Below, in pieces: positions 12,965 through 21,170 of a stretch of 36,569 bases of DNA. The notes under the pieces were generated by a model. That model did not search any database. It was not told where the DNA came from and saw nothing but the letters and a program-made list of their open reading frames with translations. The first letter of the stretch is position 1; the number at the start of each line of letters is the position of its first letter. This stretch comes from Myxococcales bacterium (GTDB taxonomy: Bacteria > Myxococcota_A > UBA9042). Where the stretch lies: positions 1-36,569 of the forward strand of contig CANLIC010000040.1 of the NCBI GenBank assembly GCA_947491025.1, given 5' to 3'. Made by a program: the position numbers and the translations under genes.

Positions 12965-15676
12965 ATGTTCAGCGTCACCATCCGAGAGCGCAGCGGTCAG
13001 GTCTACACCTTCCATTTTGACAAGCCCGAGATCTTGATCGGTCGGATCAAGGGCAACGATGTCATCCTGCCGAAGCAGAACATCAGCAAGCGCCACGCGC
13101 TGATTCGCGCTGAGGGGCCGACCTTCGTCGTCGAAGACCTGGGCTCGACGAACGGCATCTTCGTCAACGGCCACCGCATCGCTGTGCCGGTCGAGATCGG
13201 GCCGGACGACAAGGTCTATCTCGGCGATTTCGTGATGCAGTTCTACCCGATCGACGTTGAGATCGATCGCGACGCCCCGCCCGATCTCGGCGCCGACGCC
13301 CACCTCGACCCGCCCGCCGGCGGTAGCGGCGACGGTTACGAGATTCCGCTCGGCCCGGCCATGCGGGACGACAGCCAAGCATTCATCCGCACGACCAGCT
13401 CTGACCAAGGCCGCGAGACCGTGGTGTCGCCGGGCTTCGCCGAGCTTCAGGCCGCGCTCGGCGAATTCAACCCGGATCTTGAGGCCGATGAGCCCGACAT
13501 TCTGAGCAGCGCGCGCGACGCCGAGCCCGCAGTCGACGCTTTCGCCGCACTGGATCAGCTGGACCAGCTCAGCGGTGGCGCGGATCGCCGTCCGAGCGGC
13601 TCGGCGGACTCAGGCGGCTCCCGGGGAGCAGGGTCAGCGCTCGCCGGGCTGCCGATCCGTCGGCCCCCGCCCATGTCCGACGCGACCCACGGATCAGCCG
13701 ACGACGACGACTTCATCGACAGCGATCTCGATCCCTTCGCCGGCATGTCGCAGGCGGATCTCGGCATCGACGCGGCTGAGGTGCAGCTCCAGCGGCGCAG
13801 CAGCGGCGTGGACTTCGTCGAACACGATGCGTCGAGCGGCTCGTCCGTGGTGTTCGACGCACGCAACGAGGCGACGGTCGCGCAGTTGCACGATCAGGCC
13901 AGCGAAGCGCGGGCCGCGCTCGACGCGGTGGTCGCTGCGGCCGAGGGACAGCGTCGACTGTCCTCGAAGTCGCCCGCCGCACCCGCTGCGGCAGCTCGAG
14001 CGCCGTCAGGTGCTGCGGAGCCAGCCAGCGCCGCTGAGCCCCCGGTAGCCCCTGTCGAACCCGTTACCCAGGTCGCACCGGGCGCCAAAGCGGCTCGAAA
14101 CGCCCCTGTGCCAGCCCCGGCGCCGCAGACCGCGGTCGGGCTCGACGAAGAGCTCTCCGGCGCGCTCGCCGCCGAGCTCGACGCGCTCTCGGCAGACGAC
14201 GCGCCGATGCCGTCGCGACGCGCCGGCATTGCGCCGACCCTGGGCTTCGGCGATCCCGATCACGCCCCGACCAGCGTCGCTTCCCCGGCGCAGATCGCCG
14301 AAGTCATCCGCGCCGCCCGCCGGGCCCAGACCGGCGGCGTGCCACTGCCCGCCGACGCGTTCGCCCCGGCCGCCGGCAGTGAAGGCTCGGCACGCAAGTC
14401 AGGCGCCAGCCCGCCAATTTCGCTCCCGACCGGTACGCCCTCGAGCGCCTCCCTTCGCGAATCGGCCGCGGTCGCCGCCATCAACGCCATCGGCGCGATG
14501 CCGACCCGCAACGACGCGACAGGTTCGGTCCACGCCACCCACCACGACGATCTCGCGATGCTGTATGGGCGCGCGATGGTCGAGCTGCGGGCGATGCTCG
14601 GCGTCGACGCCACGACGATGAGCGACGAGGTCTGGGCAGCCCTTGAGCGCGCCGTCGGCGACCTCATCCTGCGGGCATCGCGGGCCGGCGAGCTGAGCCC
14701 CGGCCACTCGGCCGAGCGCCTGCGTCGCGACCTCGTCTACGAATTGACCTGGCTCGGGCCGCTGGAGTCCTTGCTCGACGATCCCTCGATCGAGCGGATC
14801 GAAGTCGACGCCTTCGATCGCGTCTCCGTCGTGCGCTCGGGTCACCGCAGCCTCGCGGCGGCGCGCTTCAGCTCACAGCCAGCGCTGCAGGCGGCCGTCG
14901 GGCGCCTCGTTCATGCGATCGGTGTCGCCATTGAGCCCGGCACGCATCAAGTCGTCGGCGCACTGGCCGATGGCACCACTGCGCAGCTGGTGTGGCCGCC
15001 GCTGGCACCCGCGGGTCCGCTTTTGGTGCTGACCAAGCCGCGCTCCGAGGCGCCGTCGCTTGCCGCCCTGTGTGGTGCCGGCTGGCTCGACAGCGAGCTG
15101 GCCGATGCCCTGGTCGCGGCGCTCTCGGATGGCCGCTCCGTCGTCGTCGTCGGCGCCGTCGGTCCAGTGCGGCGGGCGATCATCGAGGCCCTCGCCGCCG
15201 CGCTGCCCAAGGATGAGCGTGTGGCCCTCATCGAGCACGACGGACCGGTCGCGCTGGGGCGTGCTCACCTGATTCGACTCGCGCCCGAGGGCAACCGCCT
15301 GCAAGGGGCTTGGCAGCTGTCGGCGCGCCTGGGGGTCGATCGCGTCGTCTGCAGCGGCGCCGATCGCGCGCTCCTGCAGGCGCTCGTCGAGGTCGGCTGC
15401 GAGGGAGCGCCGAGATTCTTGGCGTCATGGACTGGCTGGGACGCCGCCGACGCGGTCCGGCGCGCTGCCCACGCTGTCATGCTGGCGCACCCCGGACTGG
15501 ACAAGCTGATCGCATTTGAGCGGGTCGCCATGGCGCTCGACCTCATCATCGAGGTGCAAGCGCCGCCGCCACCGGACGACCCCGAGGCAACCACGGCCCC
15601 CGTGCCGTTGATCGCCGTTCACGAGGTCGCGGGTGCCGGTCCTGACGGGATCGACTTGAGCCGATTTGGGGGATGA
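12965..15676 (+). CDS. FHA-domain protein fused to a degenerate TadA/CpaF secretion-ATPase fold
   Basis: The product is 903 residues. An N-terminal FHA domain (about 1-95) has the phosphothreonine-binding signature intact: ILIGRIKGNDV, NISKRHA, LGSTNGIFVNG. A long Ala/Pro/Ser/Asp-rich linker follows (about 100-520). The C-terminal 360 residues align by pattern with TadA/CpaF ATPases: LVYELTWLGPLESLLDDPSIERIEVD, then a Walker-A position, ERVALIEHD (Asp/Glu box), GVDRVVCSGADRALLQALVEVGCEG and TGWDAADAVRRAAHAVM. The P-loop is GAVGPVRR (about 725) instead of G-x4-GK-T/S, and the VGExRGxE box is eroded, so ATP hydrolysis is unlikely. It is followed after 19 bp by a second FHA protein. It could be a phospho-dependent scaffold of a Tad/T4P-like system. 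The Shine-Dalgarno at 12965 is weak. Confidence 0.85.
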   Translation: MFSVTIRERSGQVYTFHFDKPEILIGRIKGNDVILPKQNISKRHALIRAEGPTFVVEDLGSTNGIFVNGHRIAVPVEIGPDDKVYLGDFVMQFYPIDVEIDRDAPPDLGADAHLDPPAGGSGDGYEIPLGPAMRDDSQAFIRTTSSDQGRETVVSPGFAELQAALGEFNPDLEADEPDILSSARDAEPAVDAFAALDQLDQLSGGADRRPSGSADSGGSRGAGSALAGLPIRRPPPMSDATHGSADDDDFIDSDLDPFAGMSQADLGIDAAEVQLQRRSSGVDFVEHDASSGSSVVFDARNEATVAQLHDQASEARAALDAVVAAAEGQRRLSSKSPAAPAAAARAPSGAAEPASAAEPPVAPVEPVTQVAPGAKAARNAPVPAPAPQTAVGLDEELSGALAAELDALSADDAPMPSRRAGIAPTLGFGDPDHAPTSVASPAQIAEVIRAARRAQTGGVPLPADAFAPAAGSEGSARKSGASPPISLPTGTPSSASLRESAAVAAINAIGAMPTRNDATGSVHATHHDDLAMLYGRAMVELRAMLGVDATTMSDEVWAALERAVGDLILRASRAGELSPGHSAERLRRDLVYELTWLGPLESLLDDPSIERIEVDAFDRVSVVRSGHRSLAAARFSSQPALQAAVGRLVHAIGVAIEPGTHQVVGALADGTTAQLVWPPLAPAGPLLVLTKPRSEAPSLAALCGAGWLDSELADALVAALSDGRSVVVVGAVGPVRRAIIEALAAALPKDERVALIEHDGPVALGRAHLIRLAPEGNRLQGAWQLSARLGVDRVVCSGADRALLQALVEVGCEGAPRFLASWTGWDAADAVRRAAHAVMLAHPGLDKLIAFERVAMALDLIIEVQAPPPPDDPEATTAPVPLIAVHEVAGAGPDGIDLSRFGG

Positions 15677-15695
15677 TGCAGCGCCGGGGTCCTGA

Positions 15696-17171
15696 ATGTT
15701 CACGCTGATCATCGAAGATCGATTCGGTTCGATCGTCGATGAGTACTCCTTTGAGGACGGCGAGTTCGTTATTGGCCGCAGCCAGTCCTGCGACATCGTC
15801 CTGGCGGCCGACAACGTATCGCGGCGCCACGCCCGCCTGTTTACGGTCGAGGGGCGTTGCTACATCGAGGACCTGCAGGCCGCCAACGGCGTGTGGCTGA
15901 ACGGTCGGCGCATCTACAACGTCACCGAGCTGCCGCGCTCTGCGCAGGTGCGCATCGGCGATTTCTTCTTACACATCGAGGGGGCGTCGTTCTCGCACCC
16001 GCTCGGCACCGCTGCCCATGGCCGGCTGATCGCGCTCCACGGCGCGGCGGGTGGGCCCTTCGACATCAACCGACCGACGACGCTGGTGGGCCGCGGCAAG
16101 GACTGCGCCGTCGTCATCAACGACCCGTCCGTGTCCCGAATCCACGGCAAGCTAACGCTTGAGGACGGCCGGGTCACGGTCGAGGATCTGCGCAGCAGCA
16201 ACGGTACTTGGGTCAACGATCGCCGGGTCGACTCTGCCGAGGTACGGCACGGCGACCGGGTCCGCTTTGGCACGGTGGGCTTTCAGTTCCTGATCGAGGG
16301 CGAGCCTGCGCCGGCTGCGCAGCCGCCCGAGCCCTCGCCGCCCCGCCAGCCGGCGACGGCCAGCGAGATGCCCTTCCAAAGCCGATCGTCGATGCACTCT
16401 GTGAGCGCCATCAGCGCCTACCCGAGCGCGCCCGCAGCGCAGTATGAGAGCCCGCCGTCGCCCTATGCCCAACCTTCGCGCTCGCTGTTGCCGCAGGTGG
16501 CCGTGGTCGCGGTGTTCGCGTTGGCGGCGACGATCCTCGTCATCGTCGTCGGCTTTGCGTACGACCGCCTGCTGGCGCCCGCGCTGGTCGGCAGCGTCGT
16601 TGCCGGCGAGGGCGCGGCGGCCCCCACCCCTGCGCGCTCGCCGACGCCTGGTCCGCGCGCCGCACAGAGCGATGATGCCCGCTTCCAGGAGCTGCTGGCC
16701 CGCGGCATCGACGCCATCAACCGCCGCCAGTGGGATCAGGCAGAGGAGATCTACCGTTTGGCGCGCCGCATGGACCCGATTCACGAGGAGCCGACGCGGG
16801 CCCTGAGCCGGATCGCCAGCGAAAAGCGCGCGGGAGAGCGCTTTCTGCATGCCGAGGAGGCCTTCAAGCGCAAGGAGTACGCCGAGGCGATCCAGAAGCA
16901 CCGCTTGATCCCCGAGACCAGCGTCTACCGCGCCGACGCCAACGTCGCCTTGAAGGCGATCGCCGGCATCCTCGAGTTCGATGGCGATGCCGACTGCGCG
17001 GTCGGTCGCACTCAAGAGTGCAAGTCGCTCTACTCGCTGGCGATGAGCACCGACTTCGCCAGCGCCGCCCTCGAGAAGAAGTACGCCAAGCTGCTGAGCC
17101 AGCTCGACGGAGGCGGCGCCGCTCGCGACACCCAGGGCGATGCGCCTAAGGGCCGTCGCCCACCGCGCTAG
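15696..17171 (+). CDS. Tandem-FHA, single-TM, TPR-like protein
   Basis: The product is 491 residues. Two FHA domains (about 1-90 and 107-200) each keep the Gly-Arg, Ser-Arg-x-His and Asn-Gly positions (FVIGRSQSCDIVL, VSRRHARL, AANGVWLNG; TLVGRGKDCAVVI, VSRIHGKL, SSNGTWVND). A Pro/Ser-rich linker leads to one transmembrane helix (about 267-289). The C-terminal region (about 330-470) is helical with TPR-like units (GIDAINRRQWDQAEEIYRLA; AEEAFKRKEYAEAIQKH). With FHA on the N-terminal side and no signal peptide, the FHA domains are predicted cytoplasmic and the TPRs periplasmic. It lies 19 bp after the FHA/pseudo-ATPase gene, so it is probably co-transcribed and functions with it. Its 3' end overlaps convergent mnmG by 26 bp. 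Confidence 0.87.
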   Translation: MFTLIIEDRFGSIVDEYSFEDGEFVIGRSQSCDIVLAADNVSRRHARLFTVEGRCYIEDLQAANGVWLNGRRIYNVTELPRSAQVRIGDFFLHIEGASFSHPLGTAAHGRLIALHGAAGGPFDINRPTTLVGRGKDCAVVINDPSVSRIHGKLTLEDGRVTVEDLRSSNGTWVNDRRVDSAEVRHGDRVRFGTVGFQFLIEGEPAPAAQPPEPSPPRQPATASEMPFQSRSSMHSVSAISAYPSAPAAQYESPPSPYAQPSRSLLPQVAVVAVFALAATILVIVVGFAYDRLLAPALVGSVVAGEGAAAPTPARSPTPGPRAAQSDDARFQELLARGIDAINRRQWDQAEEIYRLARRMDPIHEEPTRALSRIASEKRAGERFLHAEEAFKRKEYAEAIQKHRLIPETSVYRADANVALKAIAGILEFDGDADCAVGRTQECKSLYSLAMSTDFASAALEKKYAKLLSQLDGGGAARDTQGDAPKGRRPPR

Positions 17172-19176
17172 CCGCCCGACGCCGCAGCTCCAAGTGCAGG
17201 TACAGCGCTTGGACCGCCGTCGGGGTCAAGCCCGGCAGGCGCGCCGCGGCGCCGAGGGTCGCCGGCCGGGCCGCGCGCAGACGTTGCCGCGCTTCGGCAG
17301 ACAGCGCGCCGATGGCGTCGAAGTCGAGATCGGCGGGCAGGGCGACCGACTCGGCGCGGCGGGTCCGGGTGATCCTGCCCTGCTCGCGGCGGTGGTAGGC
17401 CTGGTAGCGAATCTCGATCTGCACCTCTTCGAGGTCGAGCGCGTCGAGGTCGGCGCTCGTCGTGCCCGTCGTCCCCTCCAGGTCGTTCGGCCCAACTTGT
17501 GCGGCCTCGAAGGCGTTCGCTCCAGCTCCTGCATCGGCTGACGCTGCTGCAGACCGGGCGGAGGCGAGCACCGGCGGCAAATAGGGACGCAAGGCCTCGA
17601 AGGTCATGCCGGGACGCCGCAACAGCTCAGCCAGCGATGCTGGCGCGCCGAAGCTGCCCTGACCGTGATCGGCGAGGCGGCGCAGGACGGGCGCAGAGGG
17701 GGCGAGCTGCGTCTGTTCGAGCGCCGCGACGGCCTCTTGCAGCCGACGGTGGCGGGCGCGGGTCGCCGCCAGCTGCTCGGGTTCGACGAGGCCGAGCGCT
17801 TCGGCGATGGGCAGCAGGCGCAGGTCGGCGTTGCCGGTGCGCAAGGTCAGCCGGTGCTCGGCACGGCTGGTGAGCATGCGGTAGGGCTCATCGCCGCCGC
17901 GCGTCGTGAGGTCGTCGACGAGCACGCCAAGGTAGGCGTCGGCGCGCGACAGCAGGGGCAGGTCGCGCTCGAGCGCGAAGCAGGCGGCGGCGGCGCCGGC
18001 CCAAATCCCCTGCGCTGCGGCCTCTTCGTAGCCGCTGGTGCCGTTGACCTGGCCGGCGAAGTACAGGCCGGGCTGGACCTCCAGCCCCAGGTCGCGCCCA
18101 AGCTGGCGGGGATCGATGGTGTCGTACTCGACCGCATAGCCGAAGCGCACGATCTGGGCGCGCTCGAGGCCGGAGATCGATCGCAGCAGCGCCAGTTGCG
18201 CGTCCACCGGCAGCGAGGTCGAGAGGCCAGCGACGTAGACCTCCTGGGTCCGCCAGCCTTCACGCTCCAGGAAGAGCGTGTGCCCTTGGCGATCGCCGAA
18301 GCGCACCACCTTGTCCTCGATGCTCGGGCAATAGCGCGGCCCCGTGCCCTCGATCTGGCCTGAAAACAGCGGTGACCGGGGGATCGCCTCGCGGATGATG
18401 GCGTGGCTCTTGGCGTTGGTGCGCGTGATCGCGCAGTCCATCTGCGGCAGGCGCGGCGGCGGCCCGTAGCGCGCCATCGCCGGCGGTGGGCGGAGGCCGG
18501 GATCCGGATCGGTGGCGCTCCAGTCGATGCTGCGGCCGTCCACGCGCGGGCAGGTGCCGGTCTTGTGGCGCAAAAGTCGCAGGCCGAGGTCGCGCAGCTG
18601 CTGGCCGAGCGCGTTGGCGCTGCCCTCGCCGGCGCGACCACCTACCTCTTGGCGATCACCGACGTGGCAGACCGCCGAGAGGAAGGTGCCCGCCGTCAGC
18701 ACGACCGCCGTGGCCTCGTACGCCACGCCATGGCTGGTGATCGCGCCGCGGATCCTACCGCCCTCGACCCAGAGCGCCGACACGGTGCCTTGGACGATGC
18801 GCAGCCCGTCTTGACCCTCGAGCCGCTCGCGCATGGCGGTCGCGTACTCCAGCTTGTCGCACTGAGCGCGCAGGGCCTGCACCGCCGCTCCTCGTGTGTG
18901 GTGGAGCAGCTTGGTGTGGACGCTGGACCGATCGGTGCAACGGGCGATCTCGCCGCCGAGCGCGTCAACCTCGGCCACCAGGTGGGTCTTGCCGACGCCG
19001 CCGACCGAGGGGTTGCAGCTCATCCAGCCGATGCGATCGACCGCGGTCGTGATCAGCAACACCTGGCAGCCCATGCGCACGGCGGCGAGGGTGGCCTCGG
19101 CGCCGGCGTGTCCGCCGCCGACCACGATCACGTCGACGCGGCCAGGGTGGATGAGGCTGACGGCGGGGGCGCTCAA
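17146..19176 (-). CDS. mnmG: tRNA uridine-5-carboxymethylaminomethyl(34) synthesis enzyme MnmG
   Basis: The 676-residue FAD enzyme works with MnmE to modify the wobble uridine (cmnm5U34) of certain tRNAs. It has the Rossmann motif VDVIVVGGGHAGAEA, SCNPSVGGVGKTHLVAEVDALGG with the conserved Cys, the catalytic GPRYCPSIEDKVVRF, FAGQVNGTSGYEEAAAQG, and YRMLTSRAEHRLTLRTGNADLRL. The helical C-terminal domain is present, but an insert of about 40 Ala/Gly/Thr-rich residues (about 535-577) interrupts it. The start is a TTG that overlaps the CpoB-like gene stop (TTGA). There is no good Shine-Dalgarno, and a later GTG would cut into the first beta strand. It is last in the envelope gene cluster. Confidence 0.96.
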   Translation of the reverse strand: MSAPAVSLIHPGRVDVIVVGGGHAGAEATLAAVRMGCQVLLITTAVDRIGWMSCNPSVGGVGKTHLVAEVDALGGEIARCTDRSSVHTKLLHHTRGAAVQALRAQCDKLEYATAMRERLEGQDGLRIVQGTVSALWVEGGRIRGAITSHGVAYEATAVVLTAGTFLSAVCHVGDRQEVGGRAGEGSANALGQQLRDLGLRLLRHKTGTCPRVDGRSIDWSATDPDPGLRPPPAMARYGPPPRLPQMDCAITRTNAKSHAIIREAIPRSPLFSGQIEGTGPRYCPSIEDKVVRFGDRQGHTLFLEREGWRTQEVYVAGLSTSLPVDAQLALLRSISGLERAQIVRFGYAVEYDTIDPRQLGRDLGLEVQPGLYFAGQVNGTSGYEEAAAQGIWAGAAAACFALERDLPLLSRADAYLGVLVDDLTTRGGDEPYRMLTSRAEHRLTLRTGNADLRLLPIAEALGLVEPEQLAATRARHRRLQEAVAALEQTQLAPSAPVLRRLADHGQGSFGAPASLAELLRRPGMTFEALRPYLPPVLASARSAAASADAGAGANAFEAAQVGPNDLEGTTGTTSADLDALDLEEVQIEIRYQAYHRREQGRITRTRRAESVALPADLDFDAIGALSAEARQRLRAARPATLGAAARLPGLTPTAVQALYLHLELRRRAASAVGDGP

Positions 19177-20240
19177 GGCTTGGGCGACGGGGCCAAGGCG
19201 GGCGCGGGTGTCGGCGTCGGCCCTGGCTTGGTCACGGCGGCGGGAGGCGTCTTGGTCGCGGGCGTCGCCGCGCCGGCGGGGCTGGCTCCGAGGCCCTCGA
19301 CGGCGTTTGGCCGCTTGCTGCCCGACGTCGGCTGCACCGCCCTGACCTTGCCCTCGTCGCAGCGCCCCTTCTGGCTCTCGCTGCGCTCCTTGGCCAGGTC
19401 GGCCTCGGTTCCCTTCTTCATCAGGTTGCGCAGGTACTCAAGGATCTGCTTGGCTTCCTTGCACTTGCCCTGGGCCTCCATCACCTCGGCGATCTGCAGC
19501 AGCGCCCGCGCCACGACCGGTACGGCCTTGCCGCCGAGGTCGTCGTGGACGGCGCGCAGCAGGTCGATGGCGTCGCCAAAGCGCTGCTCTTCGTAGGCGA
19601 TGCGGCCGATGATCAGGCCACAGTGGCCGGCCTGCTCGGTGCCGGGGAAGCGCTTGCGGCACTCGCGCGACACGGCGTCCGCAACACGCACCTCGCCCTC
19701 GTCGAAGCGCAGCTGCGCCAGCTTCACCCAGTCATCGGCGTGCTCGGGCAGGTCGCGAGGCAGGGCGAGAATGGCGATGCCGGCACGGTCCCGCAGGTCG
19801 CCGATGAGGTCGCGTAGCCGGCGGTCCAGGCTCTCGATGGCCGCCCGCTGGTTGCCGCTGGCGGTCGCGATGGCTTGGAGCGCGTTGGCGAATTCCTCCA
19901 GGGAGCCGGCGGTCTGAATGATCTTGCGCTCCAAGGTGTCGACCCGGGCCGAAAAGCGCGCTCCGTTCTCGCGCAGGTACCCAGACGACTCCTCGGTCTC
20001 TGCGTGGAGGCGGACCAGCCGCTTGCGCTCGGTCTCCAGCTCGGCCCGCAGCGTGTCGCGGGTGCGCTCCAGCTCGGCGACCCTGCGCTCGGTGGCGCCG
20101 ACGCGGGTGAGCGCGCAGCCGGGCGCCGCCATCAATACCAGCGCCCAGGCCAGCCAGCTGCGTGATGGCGTCGCAAGACGGTGCGATGGCGTGGCACGTG
20201 GGACACGTCGCGCTGCGACTGGAGCAGAATGGATCGGCAC
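19173..20240 (-). CDS. CpoB/YbgF-like lipoprotein with coiled coil and TPR repeats
   Basis: The product is 355 residues from a GTG start. A signal sequence ends in lipobox LMAAPGC (Cys42), a long n-region, so the true start may be later. A strong coiled coil follows (about 50-165: RRVAELERTRDTLRAELETERKRL and onward), then TPR-like helices (about 165-285: WVKLAQLRFDEGEVRVADAV; CGLIIGRIAYEEQRFGDAIDLL; LLQIAEVMEAQGKCKEAKQILEYL). The tail is Ala/Pro/Thr-rich and disordered. The order coiled coil then TPR beside a Pal gene matches CpoB/YbgF of the Tol-Pal system, which couples outer-membrane constriction with peptidoglycan synthesis. No Tol genes are in view. It overlaps mnmG by 4 nt. Confidence 0.8.
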   Translation of the reverse strand: MPIHSAPVAARRVPRATPSHRLATPSRSWLAWALVLMAAPGCALTRVGATERRVAELERTRDTLRAELETERKRLVRLHAETEESSGYLRENGARFSARVDTLERKIIQTAGSLEEFANALQAIATASGNQRAAIESLDRRLRDLIGDLRDRAGIAILALPRDLPEHADDWVKLAQLRFDEGEVRVADAVSRECRKRFPGTEQAGHCGLIIGRIAYEEQRFGDAIDLLRAVHDDLGGKAVPVVARALLQIAEVMEAQGKCKEAKQILEYLRNLMKKGTEADLAKERSESQKGRCDEGKVRAVQPTSGSKRPNAVEGLGASPAGAATPATKTPPAAVTKPGPTPTPAPALAPSPKP

Positions 20241-20247
20241 CTTGAAC

Positions 20248-21060
20248 CTACTTGGCCGTCTTGAACTCGGCGCGGCGGTTGCGCGTCCAGCAGCCCTCGT
20301 CGGCGTCGGTGCACAGCGGCTTGGTCTTGCCGAACGAGACGGTGCGGGCCTTCAGCTTGCGCGCGACCTGGCCGAGGTAGTTCTGCACCGACTTGGCCCG
20401 GCGATTGCCCAACTCGAGGTTGTAGGCGTCGGTGCCGCGCTCGTCGCAGTGACCCTCGATCGTCACCGACTTGGTCGTCTGCTCGGCCATGCACTTGGCG
20501 TTGGCGCCGATGGCGTCCTGCGCCTCGCGCGACAGCGTCGCCTCGTTGAACTCGAAGTTGACGTTGATCAACTCGCAGGAGCCGGTCTGCGGGTTGATGC
20601 AGCGTCCGTCCTTGCACTGCAGGCCCGTGCCGCAATCGCCGTCGGCCTTGCAGCCGCTGGCGTCGGCGCGGACGCAGCTGCCAGCGGGGCCGCAGATCTT
20701 GCCGTCGACGCAGTCGGCGTTGCTGGCGCATTCGGCGACGCAGGCGCCGCTGTTGCACTTCTTGCCGCCTGGGCAGTCAAGGTTGTTGCTGCAGCAGCCT
20801 TCGCGGCGCACGCAGCCGCCGGCGACGCACTCGACGCACTTGTCGGTCGCGGCGTTGGGGCAGTGGCTGGTCGTGCGGCAGGCCACGCACTTGCGGTCGA
20901 GGCAGTATTCGCCCTTCTGCTTGCAGTGGCCGTCGTTCTCGCAGTTCGGGTAGCTCGGGCCGCAGGCCGCGAGCAACGCCAGCGCCGCCGCGGCCGCCAG
21001 GGTGGACCAGGTGCGCGCGGCAGGGAGCCGAACCGGCACAAGCTCAAGCGATTGGGACAT
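20248..21060 (-). CDS. Pal/OmpA-family lipoprotein with N-terminal Cys-rich module
   Basis: The product is 270 residues. The signal peptide ends in lipobox LLAAC. Residues about 33-160 form a Cys-rich module with about 24 cysteines in spaced pairs (YPNCENDGHC, CLDRKCVACR, REGCCSNNLDCPGGKKC). Residues about 163-270 are an OmpA/Pal peptidoglycan-binding domain: VNFEFNEATLS, IEGHCDERGTDAYNLELGNRRAKSVQNYL, with the Asp and Arg that bind diaminopimelate. Ordinary Pal lacks the Cys-rich part. I chose the ATG at 21060 for its GGAGG and placement at the signal peptide. An 8-nt gap separates it from the CpoB-like gene. It likely anchors the outer membrane to peptidoglycan. A UUCG-capped hairpin precedes it. 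Confidence 0.9.
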   Translation of the reverse strand: MSQSLELVPVRLPAARTWSTLAAAAALALLAACGPSYPNCENDGHCKQKGEYCLDRKCVACRTTSHCPNAATDKCVECVAGGCVRREGCCSNNLDCPGGKKCNSGACVAECASNADCVDGKICGPAGSCVRADASGCKADGDCGTGLQCKDGRCINPQTGSCELINVNFEFNEATLSREAQDAIGANAKCMAEQTTKSVTIEGHCDERGTDAYNLELGNRRAKSVQNYLGQVARKLKARTVSFGKTKPLCTDADEGCWTRNRRAEFKTAK

Positions 21061-21096
21061 CGGAACGACCTCCGCGCGCTCTGCCTGGGGTGGCCC

Positions 21097-21139
21097 GGGG
21101 CGCGTCGAATCGGCCGAAGCCGACAGACCGACGCGCCCC
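21097..21139 (-). promoter_or_regulatory. Stable stem-loop with cUUCGg tetraloop between lipoprotein gene and pal
   Basis: On the minus strand an 11-bp perfect stem (CGGGGCGCGTCG side / CGACGCGCCCC side) encloses an inner 5-bp stem TCGGC/GCCGA capped by TTCG, so the RNA would carry the exceptionally stable C(UUCG)G tetraloop. It lies 32 nt after the upstream lipoprotein stop and 36 nt before the pal start. There is no U-tract, so it may act as a processing/stability element or a Rho-type or attenuating structure rather than a classical terminator. Confidence 0.6.
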
Positions 21140-21170
21140 GAGGGCCCCATGCGAAGCGTTGAAACGTCTC

